64,000 nucleotides of DNA. Source: Litoreibacter ascidiaceicola (GTDB taxonomy: Bacteria > Pseudomonadota > Alphaproteobacteria > Rhodobacterales > Rhodobacteraceae). Shown here piece by piece: positions 34,577-43,571 of this stretch. A model generated the notes under the pieces. The model ran no database searches and was not told the origin of the DNA. It worked only from the letters and a program-made list of their open reading frames with translations. Location: the NCBI RefSeq assembly GCF_900129235.1, contig NZ_FQUV01000005.1, positions 248,001 to 312,000 on the forward strand. The letters run 5' to 3'. The translations under genes and the position numbers were made by a program. The stretch's first letter is position 1. Each line of letters starts with the position of its first letter.

Positions 34577-35485
34577 ATGACAGATCACCAGACCACACAT
34601 CAAGCCGAAGAAGACGCCCGCAACGACGAGATTTTGATCTATGTCGACGGCCAGCTAAAACCCAAAGCCGAAGCCACGGTCTCTGTCTATGACAGCGGCT
34701 TCATGCTGGGCGACGGCGTTTGGGAAGGGCTGCGGCTGTATAACGGCACATGGGCTTTTCTGGGTGAACATATCGACCGCCTGTTCGAGGCAGCGAAAGC
34801 CATCGACCTTGATATCGGTATGGACCGCGCTGGCGTCGTCGCCGCGCTAGAGCAGACCCGCGATGCCAACGGCATGGTGACCGACGCCCATGCGCGCCTG
34901 ATGGTCACCCGCGGCGTCAAGCACCGCCCGTTCCAGCATCCGGCTTTGTCGCGGTCCGGCCCGACCTTCGTGATCATCATGGAGCATTCACAACCGAAAC
35001 TGCCCCGCCCGATCCGGCTGGCCACCGTCCCGCATTTGCGCGGCTTGCCGATGACGCAAGACCCGAAGCTAAACTCGCACAGCAAGCTGAACTGCATCCT
35101 CGCCTGCATCGCCGCCGAAAAGGCCGGCGCGGACGAAGCCCTGATGCTGGACCTGCATGGCTTCGTGAACACCACCAATGCCTGCAATTTCTTTGTGGTG
35201 AAGAAAGGGGCCGTTTGGACGTCCACCGGTGACTATTGCATGAACGGGATCACCCGCCAGAAGGTCATCGACCTGTGCCACGCCAACGGCATCCCCTGCT
35301 TTGAGCGGAACTTCTCGCTGGTCGACACCTACTCCGCCGACGAGGCCTTCCTGACCGGCACTTTCGGCGCGCAAACACCTGTGTCGGAAATCGACGGACG
35401 CCAGATTGGTACCGGAGAGCTTGGCCCCGTCACCACCCGTCTACGCGCGTTGTATAAAGAGCTGGTTGAAAGCCAAACCGAATGA
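34577..35485 (+). CDS. class IV PLP aminotransferase (branched-chain/D-amino acid aminotransferase-like)
   Basis: 302 aa, fold type IV. Motifs: VYDSGFMLGDGVWEGLRLYN at the N-terminus, PKLNSHSKLNCILACIAAEKAGADEAL with the Schiff-base Lys (in SHSKLN), and GITRQKVIDL. The start at 34577 has AGGAGG just before it; the frame extends 81 codons further up through the divergent gene's promoter, which is not protein-like. Substrate cannot be read; BCAT-like members also act on D-Ala or lyases (4-amino-4-deoxychorismate). The following sulfotransferase-like gene overlaps its stop by ATGA, so they are co-translated and may act on the same metabolite. Confidence 0.86.
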   Translation: MTDHQTTHQAEEDARNDEILIYVDGQLKPKAEATVSVYDSGFMLGDGVWEGLRLYNGTWAFLGEHIDRLFEAAKAIDLDIGMDRAGVVAALEQTRDANGMVTDAHARLMVTRGVKHRPFQHPALSRSGPTFVIIMEHSQPKLPRPIRLATVPHLRGLPMTQDPKLNSHSKLNCILACIAAEKAGADEALMLDLHGFVNTTNACNFFVVKKGAVWTSTGDYCMNGITRQKVIDLCHANGIPCFERNFSLVDTYSADEAFLTGTFGAQTPVSEIDGRQIGTGELGPVTTRLRALYKELVESQTE

Positions 35486-36183
35486 AGATCGCCATGTGGT
35501 CCGGCCCGCGTAATCTGTCGACAGCGATGATGTATAGCTTCGGCAACCGCCCCGACTTCGAGGCGGTGGACGAACCCTTCTATGGCGCTTACCTGCACGC
35601 AACAGGGATCGAGCACCCGATGGGCGCGGAGGTCATTGTCTCGCAGGACACCGACCCCGCCCGCGTCGCCGACGCCTGTGCGGCGGAGCCCGCGCAACAC
35701 CGCTACATGAAGCACATGCCGCATCACATGCTGGACGGTGTCCCGCTGGACTGGACGCAGGATTGCGTCAACATCCACCTGATCCGCCATCCCGCCCGCG
35801 TCATCGCCAGCTATGCCGCCAAGCGCGAGAACCCGACGCTGGAAGATATCGGCTACCCGCAGCAAACCGCGCTCTATAAAAAGATCGGCGGTTTGGTGAT
35901 CGACAGCCACGACATCCGCGAAGACCCCGAGACCGCGTTGCGCATTTTGTGCGACGCTATCGGCCTGCCGTTCTCGGACGCGATGCTGCACTGGCCCGCC
36001 GGACCAAAGCCTTTTGACGGCGTTTGGGCGTCGCATTGGTACGGCGCGGTTCACCGCTCCACAGGCTTTGCAGGGCCGGAAGGCGCGCTGCCGGAACTGA
36101 ACGGAGAGGCGGCAGAATTGTGCGAAAAAGCCCTTCCGCACTACGAAGCGCTGAAAGCGCGAAAACTGCTAATCGCATCATAA
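35482..36183 (+). CDS. sulfotransferase-like P-loop protein, 233 aa
   Basis: The N-terminus SGPRNLSTAMMYSFGNRPDF looks like the PAPS-binding 5'-phosphosulfate loop of sulfotransferases, and VNIHLIRHPARVIASYAAK matches the 3'-phosphate-binding block. No signal peptide or TM. ATG overlaps the aminotransferase stop (ATGA), indicating translational coupling. Together they suggest a small pathway in which an amino/keto acid and a sulfated product are linked; no other pathway gene is adjacent. Product unknown. Confidence 0.82.
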   Translation: MKIAMWSGPRNLSTAMMYSFGNRPDFEAVDEPFYGAYLHATGIEHPMGAEVIVSQDTDPARVADACAAEPAQHRYMKHMPHHMLDGVPLDWTQDCVNIHLIRHPARVIASYAAKRENPTLEDIGYPQQTALYKKIGGLVIDSHDIREDPETALRILCDAIGLPFSDAMLHWPAGPKPFDGVWASHWYGAVHRSTGFAGPEGALPELNGEAAELCEKALPHYEALKARKLLIAS

Positions 36184-36290
36184 ATGGCGGGTTTTTGATT
36201 TGATTAGGTTTACGGAGTTGCAACACCTGTAAACGCAAAACAGGAAAACCCAGCCAGATCAGCCGAAGAAAGTTAACGCGAAAATGTCCA

Positions 36291-36310
36291 AGGTAACCCA
36301 TGGGTTACCT
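36291..36310. promoter_or_regulatory. perfect 20-bp palindrome, candidate operator
   Basis: AGGTAACCCATGGGTTACCT is perfectly self-complementary with no central spacer, in a 235-bp gap between the sulfotransferase stop and a secreted-protein gene. It lies about 109 bases before that gene's ATG. A further 6-bp stem (36378-36383 with 36389-36394) precedes its ribosome site. Confidence 0.5.
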
Positions 36311-36418
36311 GCCATTTTCATCTTTTTTTCAACTCCGGTGAAACTTCCTAGCTGCCATTTACGTGTCTCCAAGCACATCCCCCATAACGGGGGAGCTGAG
36401 CTTAAGGAGTTACGACAC

Positions 36419-36835
36419 ATGAAATTCTTCATCGCTACAACCGCTGCCGCCCTGATGATCACAGGGGCCGCGCTGGCCGATGGCCACGCCCCGACCCCAA
36501 GCGTCACCGCCATGGATCAGGACGTCTCGAACGGCATCGTTTCAGCCGATGCCGTCACCGCTGGCGTCAATGGCTGGCTGGTCGTCCACCGCACCGACGC
36601 CGACATGAAGCCCGGCCCTGTTGTCGGCTACGCCCCCCTGCGCATGGGTGACAACGCAGACGTCGCCGCGATCCTGCAAGAGCCTGTAGCTTCCGGCGAT
36701 ATGCTGATGCTGATGGTCCACGCGGAAGAAGGCGGCATGAAAACCGGCGTCTTCGAATACACGCTGGGTGCCAAGGAAGACGGCCCGATTAAGCCGGACG
36801 GCAAACTGGTGATGCAGGTCATCAAGGCCAAGTAA
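36419..36835 (+). CDS. secreted DUF7282-like protein, 138 aa
   Basis: Sec signal peptide (KFFIATTAAALMITGAALAD) followed by a compact ~115-residue beta-rich domain with GWLVVHRTDADMKPGPVVGY and LMVHAEEGG; this pattern recalls the DUF7282 family of exported proteins. Binding or structural role unknown. AAGGAG lies 9 bases before ATG 36419. It is preceded by a perfect 20-bp palindrome and a small hairpin, so it may be tightly regulated, and followed by a strong bidirectional terminator. Confidence 0.8.
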   Translation: MKFFIATTAAALMITGAALADGHAPTPSVTAMDQDVSNGIVSADAVTAGVNGWLVVHRTDADMKPGPVVGYAPLRMGDNADVAAILQEPVASGDMLMLMVHAEEGGMKTGVFEYTLGAKEDGPIKPDGKLVMQVIKAK

Positions 36836-36851
36836 ATCAACCTCGCCTAAA

Positions 36852-36887
36852 ACAAACGGCGCTCCTTTCGCGAGGGGCGCCGTTTGT
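36852..36887. terminator. bidirectional terminator between the DUF7282 gene and argG
   Basis: Perfect 11-bp stem (36852-36862 with 36877-36887), extended by wobble and GC pairs to an 8-nt loop. On the minus strand TTTT follows directly after the stem, and argG stops 3 bases before it. It can also serve the plus-strand DUF7282 gene. Confidence 0.8.
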
Positions 36888-36889
36888 CG

Positions 36890-38116
36890 TTACTTCTTCA
36901 GACGCTTGTCGCGGGCTGCCAGCAACTTCAACCGCAGCGCGTTCAGCTGGATGAAACCAGCCGCGTCTTTCTGGTCATATGCGCCCGCATCTTCCTCGAA
37001 CGTCACATGGGCTTCGGAATAGAGCGAGTGATCAGACCACCGCGCCACAGTCCGCGCCAGGCCTTTATAGAGCTTCAACCGCACGGTGCCGGTGACATGT
37101 TCCTGAGACTTGTCGATCAACGCTTGCAGCATCTCGCGCTCTGGCGAGAACCAGAAGCCATTATAGATCAGCTCTGCGTATTTCGGCATCAGCTCGTCTT
37201 TCAGATGCGCCGCGCCACGGTCCAGCGTGATCGACTCGATGCCGCGATGGGCTTCCAGCAACAGCGTGCCGCCGGGGGTCTCGTAGACGCCGCGGGACTT
37301 CATGCCGACGAAGCGGCCTTCGACCAGATCAAGACGGCCGCAACCATGCTTGCCGCCCAGTTCGTTCAGTTTGGTCAGGATCGTCGCGGGGCTCATCGCC
37401 TCGCCGTTGATCGACACCGCGTCACCGCGCTCGAACCCGATTTCCACGATTTCCGGCTCGTTCGGCGCGTCTTCGGGGTTCACCGTGCGCTGGTAGACGT
37501 AATCGGGTGCCTCGTCGGCCGGGTTTTCCAAAACCTTGCCCTCGGAGGAGGTGTGCAGCAGGTTCGCATCGACCGAGAACGGCGCTTCGCCGCGTTTGTC
37601 CTTGGCGATCGGGATCTGGTTCTGCTCGGCAAATTCCAGCAGACGGGTCCGCGAGGACAAATCCCATTCACGCCAAGGCGCGATCACCTTGATGTCGGGG
37701 TTCAGCGCGTAGGCCGCCAGTTCGAACCGCACTTGGTCGTTGCCTTTGCCCGTCGCGCCATGCGCCACAGCGTCGGCACCGGTTTCCGCCGCGATCTCGA
37801 CCAGACGCTTGGAAATCAGCGGGCGGGCAATCGACGTACCCAACAGATACAGCCCCTCATAAACAGCATTGGCGCGGAACATCGGGAAGACGAAATCCCG
37901 CACGAATTCTTCGCGGACATCTTCGATGTAGATGTTTTCCGGCGCGATCCCCAGCAGTTCGGCTTTCTTGCGGGCTGGCTCCAGCTCCTCGCCCTGCCCC
38001 AGATCGGCGGTGAACGTCACCACCTCGCAGCCGTATTCGGTTTGCAGCCATTTCAGGATGATCGAGGTATCAAGACCGCCAGAATAGGCGAGAACTACTT
38101 TTTTGGGGGCGGACAT
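36890..38116 (-). CDS. argG: argininosuccinate synthase
   Basis: ATP-dependent condensation of citrulline and aspartate in arginine synthesis. 408 aa, normal. The ATP-pyrophosphatase P-loop [16 protein letters not shown] is at residues 8-23 (written without the full motif elsewhere), with further family blocks [14 protein letters not shown] and [17 protein letters not shown]. Single-gene unit with the terminator just downstream. Confidence 0.97.
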   Translation of the reverse strand: MSAPKKVVLAYSGGLDTSIILKWLQTEYGCEVVTFTADLGQGEELEPARKKAELLGIAPENIYIEDVREEFVRDFVFPMFRANAVYEGLYLLGTSIARPLISKRLVEIAAETGADAVAHGATGKGNDQVRFELAAYALNPDIKVIAPWREWDLSSRTRLLEFAEQNQIPIAKDKRGEAPFSVDANLLHTSSEGKVLENPADEAPDYVYQRTVNPEDAPNEPEIVEIGFERGDAVSINGEAMSPATILTKLNELGGKHGCGRLDLVEGRFVGMKSRGVYETPGGTLLLEAHRGIESITLDRGAAHLKDELMPKYAELIYNGFWFSPEREMLQALIDKSQEHVTGTVRLKLYKGLARTVARWSDHSLYSEAHVTFEEDAGAYDQKDAAGFIQLNALRLKLLAARDKRLKK

Positions 38117-38262
38117 TGGGGCGTCTCCGGCTGAGGCTAAAGGTCGCCAAGGGCGATAGCGCCAATGTCACAGGGGTGCAAGGGCGTGCATCGCCGTGAT
38201 TGACCCAAAGGGCGTTTAACCGCAGGGTCGCATCAAAGAAAAAATGACGGGCAAAGAGCACT

Positions 38263-39021
38263 ATGCGGCAAGCAATCGACATCTTCACCTATGGGCTAAC
38301 GCAACTATTTGGCAACTTTGGAACAGCACTTCGGCTCACCGCCCTGATCTGGGTGTTGGCAAGCCTGCTGATCTACGCGCTTGGTTACCTGATGGTCGGC
38401 TTGCCCATCGGGGCCATGGCCTTGCAGCCGGATGCCGAGGGACAAATGCCGAACCTGTCCGCGACCTTCACAATGCTGTCCGTGGTCATCAACCTGATCG
38501 CGATTTGCTGCGTTTCCCTTATCTGGAGCCGCTTTTGCCTTGGCGCAGACACGCCGCGCGGTGTGGTAGCCTCACTGAAGGCGGCACCGTTCGGCGGGTT
38601 TTTGATGACGCTGATCCTGATCACCGGATCAATCGGCGCGGCGGGCTTCGTGATAAGCAGTCTCGGATCATTCATCCTGCCCTACCTGCCGCTGCTGGTC
38701 GGGTTCACCGTTTATCCCTTCGTGATCGCCTGCCTGCTGCTTTGGCTGTTCTTCAGATTAGGTGCCGCGCTGCCCGCCGCCGCCGCGGGTCAGGTACTGT
38801 CCCTGATGCAAGCGTGGTCCGGCTCGCGCGGCAAGGGGCTTTGGATTTTGGCAATTATGGCTGCGTTGCTGGTGACGCTGTTGTCGGTGCCGTCCGCCTT
38901 GCTTTCGGGCCTGCTGATCGCTGGCAACCTCGTCAGTATCATCTCGACATGGCTGATTGTGTTGACCGGCACAGGCTGGCTCGTCGCCATCTTCCGCCTG
39001 ATCCCGCCGGTGGCAAAATGA
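38263..39021 (+). CDS. integral membrane protein, DUF-like, 252 aa
   Basis: Seven or so hydrophobic segments with glycine/leucine-rich loops (LIWVLASLLIYALGYLMV, IGAAGFVISSLGSFILPYL, LWILAIMAALLVTLLSVP). No family name is recognised. Its ATGA stop/start overlap with ilvA means it is co-translated with threonine dehydratase. A role in amino-acid or metabolite transport is possible but unsupported. Confidence 0.82.
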   Translation: MRQAIDIFTYGLTQLFGNFGTALRLTALIWVLASLLIYALGYLMVGLPIGAMALQPDAEGQMPNLSATFTMLSVVINLIAICCVSLIWSRFCLGADTPRGVVASLKAAPFGGFLMTLILITGSIGAAGFVISSLGSFILPYLPLLVGFTVYPFVIACLLLWLFFRLGAALPAAAAGQVLSLMQAWSGSRGKGLWILAIMAALLVTLLSVPSALLSGLLIAGNLVSIISTWLIVLTGTGWLVAIFRLIPPVAK

Positions 39022-40265
39022 CCGATTTCCCCACCACCGCCCGCGCCGCCTGCGAAGCGATGCGCGCGTTGTTCGACGCGACACCGCTGCAACTGAACGA
39101 CTACCTGTCAGAGCGGTATGACGCGCGGATTTACCTGAAGCGTGAAGACCTGTCGCCCGTGCGGTCCTACAAAATTCGCGGCGCGTTCAACGCCATGTCG
39201 AAGCGCAGGATCAGCCATCCGGACCAGCGCAACTTCGTCTGTGCGAGTGCGGGCAACCACGCGCAAGGTTTCGCCTTTGCCTGCCGCCATTTCGGCGTGA
39301 CGGGAGAGGTCTTCATGCCGATCACCACCCCGCAGCAAAAGATCGAGAAAACCCGTGCCTTCGGGGGCGATTCCGTCAAAATTCGCCTGACAGGCGACTA
39401 TTTCGACCAGACCCTGCGCGCCGCGCAAGACCATTGCGCCGAGATTGGCGCGCATTTCCTGTCGCCTTTTGATGACCCTGACGTGATCGAGGGGCAAGCC
39501 TCCGTCGCTGTCGAGATTGAGGCGGAAATGTCGGAGACGCCGGATATGTTGCTGCTGCCTGTCGGCGGCGGTGGATTGTCGGCGGGTGTCACGCGCTATT
39601 TTAACGAGGTCGGTGCTGACATTGCGTTTCGCTACATAGAGCCTGCAGGCGGAGCGTCCCTAACCGCCGCCCTAGCCAAGGGTGCGCCTGTGAAACTGCC
39701 CCATATCGACACGTTTGTGGATGGCGCCGCCGTGGCCCAGATCGGGAAACACACCTTCGAGGTGCTCAAACATGTCGATCCGGCCCATGTGTTGCTGGCG
39801 CCTGAAAACCGCATTTGCGGCACCATGATCCGTCTGTTGAACGTGGAAGGGATCGTGCTGGAACCTGCCGGTGCGCTAGTGATTGATGCGCTTGACGATC
39901 TGGCGACAGAGATCAAAGGCAAGACAGTTGTGTGCGTGACTTCTGGCGGGAATTTCGACTTTGAACGCCTGCCCGAAGTCAAAGAGCGCGCCCAGCGCTA
40001 TGCCGGATTGAAGAAATACCTGATTTTGCGGATGCCCCAACGCCCTGGCGCGTTGAAGGACTTTCTGGCGCTGCTTGGCCCCGACGACGACATCGCCCGT
40101 TTTGAGTATTTGAAGAAGTCCGCGCGCAACTTCGGCTCCGTTCTGATCGGGATCGAAACCAAGGAGCCCGATGCCTTCGCGCGCCTGTTCCAGTCCATGA
40201 CCGATGGCGGGTTCGAGCATCGCGACATCACCAATGACGACGTGTTGGCAGAATTCCTGATCTAG
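39018..40265 (+). CDS. ilvA: threonine ammonia-lyase (threonine dehydratase)
   Basis: Deaminates threonine to 2-oxobutanoate, first step toward isoleucine. 415 aa. PLP Lys52 is in SYKIRGAFNAM, with SAGNHAQGFA and the glycine loop PVGGGGLSAGV. The C-terminal ~90 residues are an ACT-like regulatory domain (LILRMPQRPGALKDFL), of the TdcB/short-IlvA length with one module rather than the two of long IlvA. Translationally coupled to the upstream membrane protein gene. The tail overlaps the convergent Hpt gene by 4 bp. Confidence 0.94.
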   Translation: MTDFPTTARAACEAMRALFDATPLQLNDYLSERYDARIYLKREDLSPVRSYKIRGAFNAMSKRRISHPDQRNFVCASAGNHAQGFAFACRHFGVTGEVFMPITTPQQKIEKTRAFGGDSVKIRLTGDYFDQTLRAAQDHCAEIGAHFLSPFDDPDVIEGQASVAVEIEAEMSETPDMLLLPVGGGGLSAGVTRYFNEVGADIAFRYIEPAGGASLTAALAKGAPVKLPHIDTFVDGAAVAQIGKHTFEVLKHVDPAHVLLAPENRICGTMIRLLNVEGIVLEPAGALVIDALDDLATEIKGKTVVCVTSGGNFDFERLPEVKERAQRYAGLKKYLILRMPQRPGALKDFLALLGPDDDIARFEYLKKSARNFGSVLIGIETKEPDAFARLFQSMTDGGFEHRDITNDDVLAEFLI

Positions 40266-40564
40266 GGGTCCATCCCTTCCAGAAACGTGGTTTTTGACTG
40301 CGCGTACAGGCCGCGCAGATTACTTAGCTGCGCGGTGTCCGGCCTGCTTTCCATCTGCTCGCACATGGCGCGAAATCCCTCGAACCCCAGATTGGCGGCA
40401 CTGCCTTTCAGGAAATGAAGGTCGTCGGCGAAGACATCTGGCGGATCACGGGATAGCTCTGCCAGCTTCTCCTCCACCTCCTCCAGAAACAGGGTGGTGA
40501 TTTCGCGAAAATCCTCCTCTCCCAAATCCTCTTTCAACTCTGCCACTCGTGACCAGTTCAACAT
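40262..40564 (-). CDS. Hpt-domain histidine phosphotransfer protein, 100 aa
   Basis: One four-helix Hpt domain. Phospho-acceptor His50 is in DLHFLKGSAANLGF, the classical HxxKGSxxxxG motif. ATG 40564 is chosen; the longer frame has six extra Cys-rich residues. It is divergent, 135 bp away, from the receiver-PP2C gene, so it may phosphorylate that receiver. Its tail overlaps ilvA's end by 4 bp. Confidence 0.9.
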   Translation of the reverse strand: MLNWSRVAELKEDLGEEDFREITTLFLEEVEEKLAELSRDPPDVFADDLHFLKGSAANLGFEGFRAMCEQMESRPDTAQLSNLRGLYAQSKTTFLEGMDP

Positions 40565-40699
40565 TCCACAAGTCCTGCACACGTCTTTGATGCGACCATG
40601 CTGCGGGCCTGAGGGTTAAGAAATGGTGACAGTTCCAATTGTAATTAATCCAATTTGAACATTCACAGAGCCTTAAGAGTTCCAGCGTTTTGTGCAAGT

Positions 40700-42016
40700 A
40701 TGTTACGTCATACTTCGCCGATCCACGGGGTCGCGCATGCTCAGCAGTTCGACCCCCTTGAATGGGAAGACAGCGGCGACACCGATCCGGCGGTGCCGCG
40801 GCAGGTTCTGGTGGTGGATGACAGCCGCATGCAGCGGCGACTGCTTTCTGCCAACCTGCGTAAATGGGGCTATGAGGTGCTGGAGGCGGAATCAGGTGCT
40901 GACGGGCTTGCTCTGTGCGAAAAACATGACGTGTCCCTGATCCTGAGCGATTGGGTGATGCCCGGAATGTCCGGGCCGGATTTCTGCCGCGCATTCCGGC
41001 GGTTGGGGCAGGACGGGTACGGGTACTTCATCTTGCTCACCAGCAAGGGCGGCAGTGGCGAAATCGCCGAAGGGCTGAATTCCGGTGCCGATGACTTTCT
41101 GACCAAGCCGGTCAATTCCGGCGAATTGCGAGCGCGGTTGCGAGCGGGCGAGCGGGTCTTGCAGATGCAAGCCGCTCTGATCGACAAGAACGAGATCGTC
41201 AACGCCGCGCTGACTCGGATCGAAACGCTCTACGACGCGCTCAATCACGACCTGTCGGAGGCGCGGCATCTCCAGCAATCCCTTGTCCGCGAAACCGATA
41301 TCGAGCTTCCGGAAGGCCGCATTGCGCTGAATCTGACACCCAGCGGCCATGTCGGTGGTGACCTTGTAGGGCAGTTCCGCGTGAACGATCACCAGATCGG
41401 GCTGTTCTCGCTTGATGTGTCCGGCCATGGCGTCACATCCGCGCTGATGACGGCGCGGCTGGCGGGGTATTTAAGCGGGCTGACCCCAAGCCAGAACATG
41501 GCGTTGCACAGGCTCGGCAATGGTGAATTCACGGCCCGTGATCCGGCCGAAACCGTCAGCGACCTGAACAAGCTGCTGCTGCGCGAGTTGGAGACCGAGC
41601 ATTACTTTACCATCGCGCTGAGCATCGTGGATCTGAAAAGCGGGCGCATGCAAACGGTGCAGGCGGGCCACCCGCATCCGGTGCTGCAAAGAGGTGACAA
41701 TCCACCGGTGCTGCTTGGCGATGGTGGGATGCCGGTCGGGTTGATCCCCGACGCGCCTTACATGTCATTCGAGACGCAACTGAAACCAGGGGACAGGTTA
41801 GTCCTGCATTCCGACGGGATCACCGAAGCCGAAGCCCCGAGCGGCGAGATGCTGGATGACGACGGCTTTGGCGCAATCCTGACCGCGGCGCGCGATCAGG
41901 ACGGACAGGAAACGCTGTGCCAGATGTTGTCGACACTACGCAGCTACACAGGCGCCACCGAATTCAGCGACGATGTGTCAGCGTTGATTTTCGACTATCA
42001 CGGGCCTGTCCGGTGA
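40700..42016 (+). CDS. response regulator fused to PP2C-type (RsbU-like) serine phosphatase
   Basis: 438 aa: a receiver domain (residues ~35-155, phospho-acceptor Asp84 in LILSDWVMPGMSG, Lys in FLTKPVNSGE), a coiled linker ~160-215, then a PPM/SpoIIE phosphatase domain with SGHVGGDL, LDVSGHGVTSALM and HSDGITEAEA metal-site motifs. Such proteins control partner-switching (anti-anti-sigma) cascades. No anti-sigma or STAS gene is adjacent. ATG 40700 is preferred to a TTG 15 codons upstream; both have weak ribosome sites. Divergent Hpt gene is the likely phosphodonor. Confidence 0.9.
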   Translation: MLRHTSPIHGVAHAQQFDPLEWEDSGDTDPAVPRQVLVVDDSRMQRRLLSANLRKWGYEVLEAESGADGLALCEKHDVSLILSDWVMPGMSGPDFCRAFRRLGQDGYGYFILLTSKGGSGEIAEGLNSGADDFLTKPVNSGELRARLRAGERVLQMQAALIDKNEIVNAALTRIETLYDALNHDLSEARHLQQSLVRETDIELPEGRIALNLTPSGHVGGDLVGQFRVNDHQIGLFSLDVSGHGVTSALMTARLAGYLSGLTPSQNMALHRLGNGEFTARDPAETVSDLNKLLLRELETEHYFTIALSIVDLKSGRMQTVQAGHPHPVLQRGDNPPVLLGDGGMPVGLIPDAPYMSFETQLKPGDRLVLHSDGITEAEAPSGEMLDDDGFGAILTAARDQDGQETLCQMLSTLRSYTGATEFSDDVSALIFDYHGPVR

Positions 42017-42031
42017 CACCCGACGCTGGCA

Positions 42032-42472
42032 TCACAGCACAAAAAGCTGGCGTACGAAATGGCGGTCGCCTTCATTGCCAAGCAGCCGCGCCGCATCCGC
42101 AGGGGACATCCAGACCGCCGAATGATCCGGTTCGATCGGCGGGCCGCGTTGCAAAACGGGGCGAGCGATGTAGACGCTGCACAGCTTTTCGGCCCAATAG
42201 CCGTATTCGGGCATATACACAAAGCGCCGGAACGCCCCGAGCTTGCGCGGGGTCGCCATGGCCCAGCCGGTTTCCTCCATCACCTCGCGGTGGAGGGCAG
42301 GGATTGGATGCTCGCCCGGATCAATTCCGCCACCGGGAAGCTGGAATTCCGGATCGTCACCATCTTGAATTGTGGTCAGAAGCTCCTCGCCATTCCACAA
42401 AATCGCATAGGCTCCGGGCCGTAGCCGATAGGGTTTCCCGGACTGGAAGGGTTCTCCAAAACGCCTGATCAT
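42032..42472 (-). CDS. NUDIX hydrolase
   Basis: 146 aa. Nudix box: GGGIDPGEHPIPALHREVMEETG region, read as GGGIDPGE ... HREVMEETG, with all metal-binding Glu residues. Substrate not determinable; the aromatic N-terminal segment (RPGAYAILWNGEELLT) resembles MutT/ADP-ribose type enzymes. Convergent with the PP2C gene, 15 bp apart. Confidence 0.9.
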   Translation of the reverse strand: MIRRFGEPFQSGKPYRLRPGAYAILWNGEELLTTIQDGDDPEFQLPGGGIDPGEHPIPALHREVMEETGWAMATPRKLGAFRRFVYMPEYGYWAEKLCSVYIARPVLQRGPPIEPDHSAVWMSPADAARLLGNEGDRHFVRQLFVL

Positions 42473-42572
42473 TGTGCAACTCCGCCATGCTTGAAGCGCC
42501 GACCCCTTGGGGAATGGATTGTCGCGCCTATCTAGACACGGTATGCCAAGCCCCTAGGTGTAAGGAAACCCC

Positions 42573-43571
42573 ATGACTCTTGGACAAAAAATCGCGTGGG
42601 ACGACACCGTTCTGCCTTTCCAGCTGGACAAAATCGACATCCGTGGCCGCGTGGCGCGGCTGGATGGCGTGTTGGACCAAGTGCTGGAGCAACATGACTA
42701 CCCGCCTCTGGTCGAGGCGATGGTGGCGGAGGCCGCCTTGCTGACGGCGTTGATCGGCCAGACGATCAAGCTGCGCTGGAAGCTGTCCCTGCAAATTCGC
42801 GGCGACGGGCCATTGCGCCTGATCGCGACCGATTATTACGGCCCGACCGAGGACGGCGAGCCCGCCCGCATCCGCGCTTATGCAAGTTACGACGCGGAGA
42901 CAATCGACCTTGATGCGGTTCCGTTCAGCCAGATTGGCAAAGGGTTCTTTGCAATCCTGATCGACCAAGGCAACGATATGAAGCCCTATCAGGGCATCAC
43001 CCCGCTCGCCGGTGGCAGCCTGTCTGCCTGCGCGGAGACCTATTTCGCGCAGTCCGAACAGTTGCCGACCAAGTTCTCGCTGACCTATGGCCGCTCCACC
43101 GAGCGGGGCGAAGCGGAAAGCTGGCGTGCGGGTGGCGTGATGTTGCAACATATGCCGAAAGCCTCGCCCCTGATGGCGAAGGATGACGCGACGGGCGAAG
43201 ACGGCTTGCTGGCGGCAGATGACATTCTGGACGGTGACGCCTCGGACAACTGGAACCGCGCGAGCATATTGCTGGACACGGTGGAAGCGCTGGAGCTGAT
43301 CGGGCCAAGCATCGCCCCGACGGATTTGCTGTTCCGCCTGTTCCACGAAGAAGGGCCGATTGTCTACGACGCCCAACCGGTCAAGTTCGGCTGCACATGC
43401 TCCGAGGAAAAGGTGCGCCAGAGCCTGTCGATCTATTCGGCCCGCGACCTTGCGCATATGACCAAAGACGACGGCTCGCTAACGGCGGACTGCCAGTTCT
43501 GCGGGGCCCATTACGTGATGGACCCGAAGACGATGGGCTTCGAGGCCGAGACCCCCGATGACGGGAAGTGA
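42573..43571 (+). CDS. hslO: redox-regulated chaperone Hsp33
   Basis: Oxidation-activated holdase. 332 aa. C-terminal zinc-binding switch cysteines are present as CTCSEEK and CQFCGAHY (CxC and CxxC). The N-terminal chaperone domain is intact (WKLSLQIRGDGPLRL, YQGITPLAGGS). First gene of the plus-strand run hslO-nudix-cca-lysE-ABC-ABC-rlm. Its end overlaps the next gene by 14 bp. Confidence 0.95.
   Translation: MTLGQKIAWDDTVLPFQLDKIDIRGRVARLDGVLDQVLEQHDYPPLVEAMVAEAALLTALIGQTIKLRWKLSLQIRGDGPLRLIATDYYGPTEDGEPARIRAYASYDAETIDLDAVPFSQIGKGFFAILIDQGNDMKPYQGITPLAGGSLSACAETYFAQSEQLPTKFSLTYGRSTERGEAESWRAGGVMLQHMPKASPLMAKDDATGEDGLLAADDILDGDASDNWNRASILLDTVEALELIGPSIAPTDLLFRLFHEEGPIVYDAQPVKFGCTCSEEKVRQSLSIYSARDLAHMTKDDGSLTADCQFCGAHYVMDPKTMGFEAETPDDGK

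Noticed and set aside
38244-40265. Single 673-aa frame joining a membrane protein and threonine dehydratase
   Set aside because: Its N-terminal part is Arg/His-rich and out of frame with the hydrophobic 252-aa protein, whose helices are clear in another frame. The two genes overlap by 4 bp instead.
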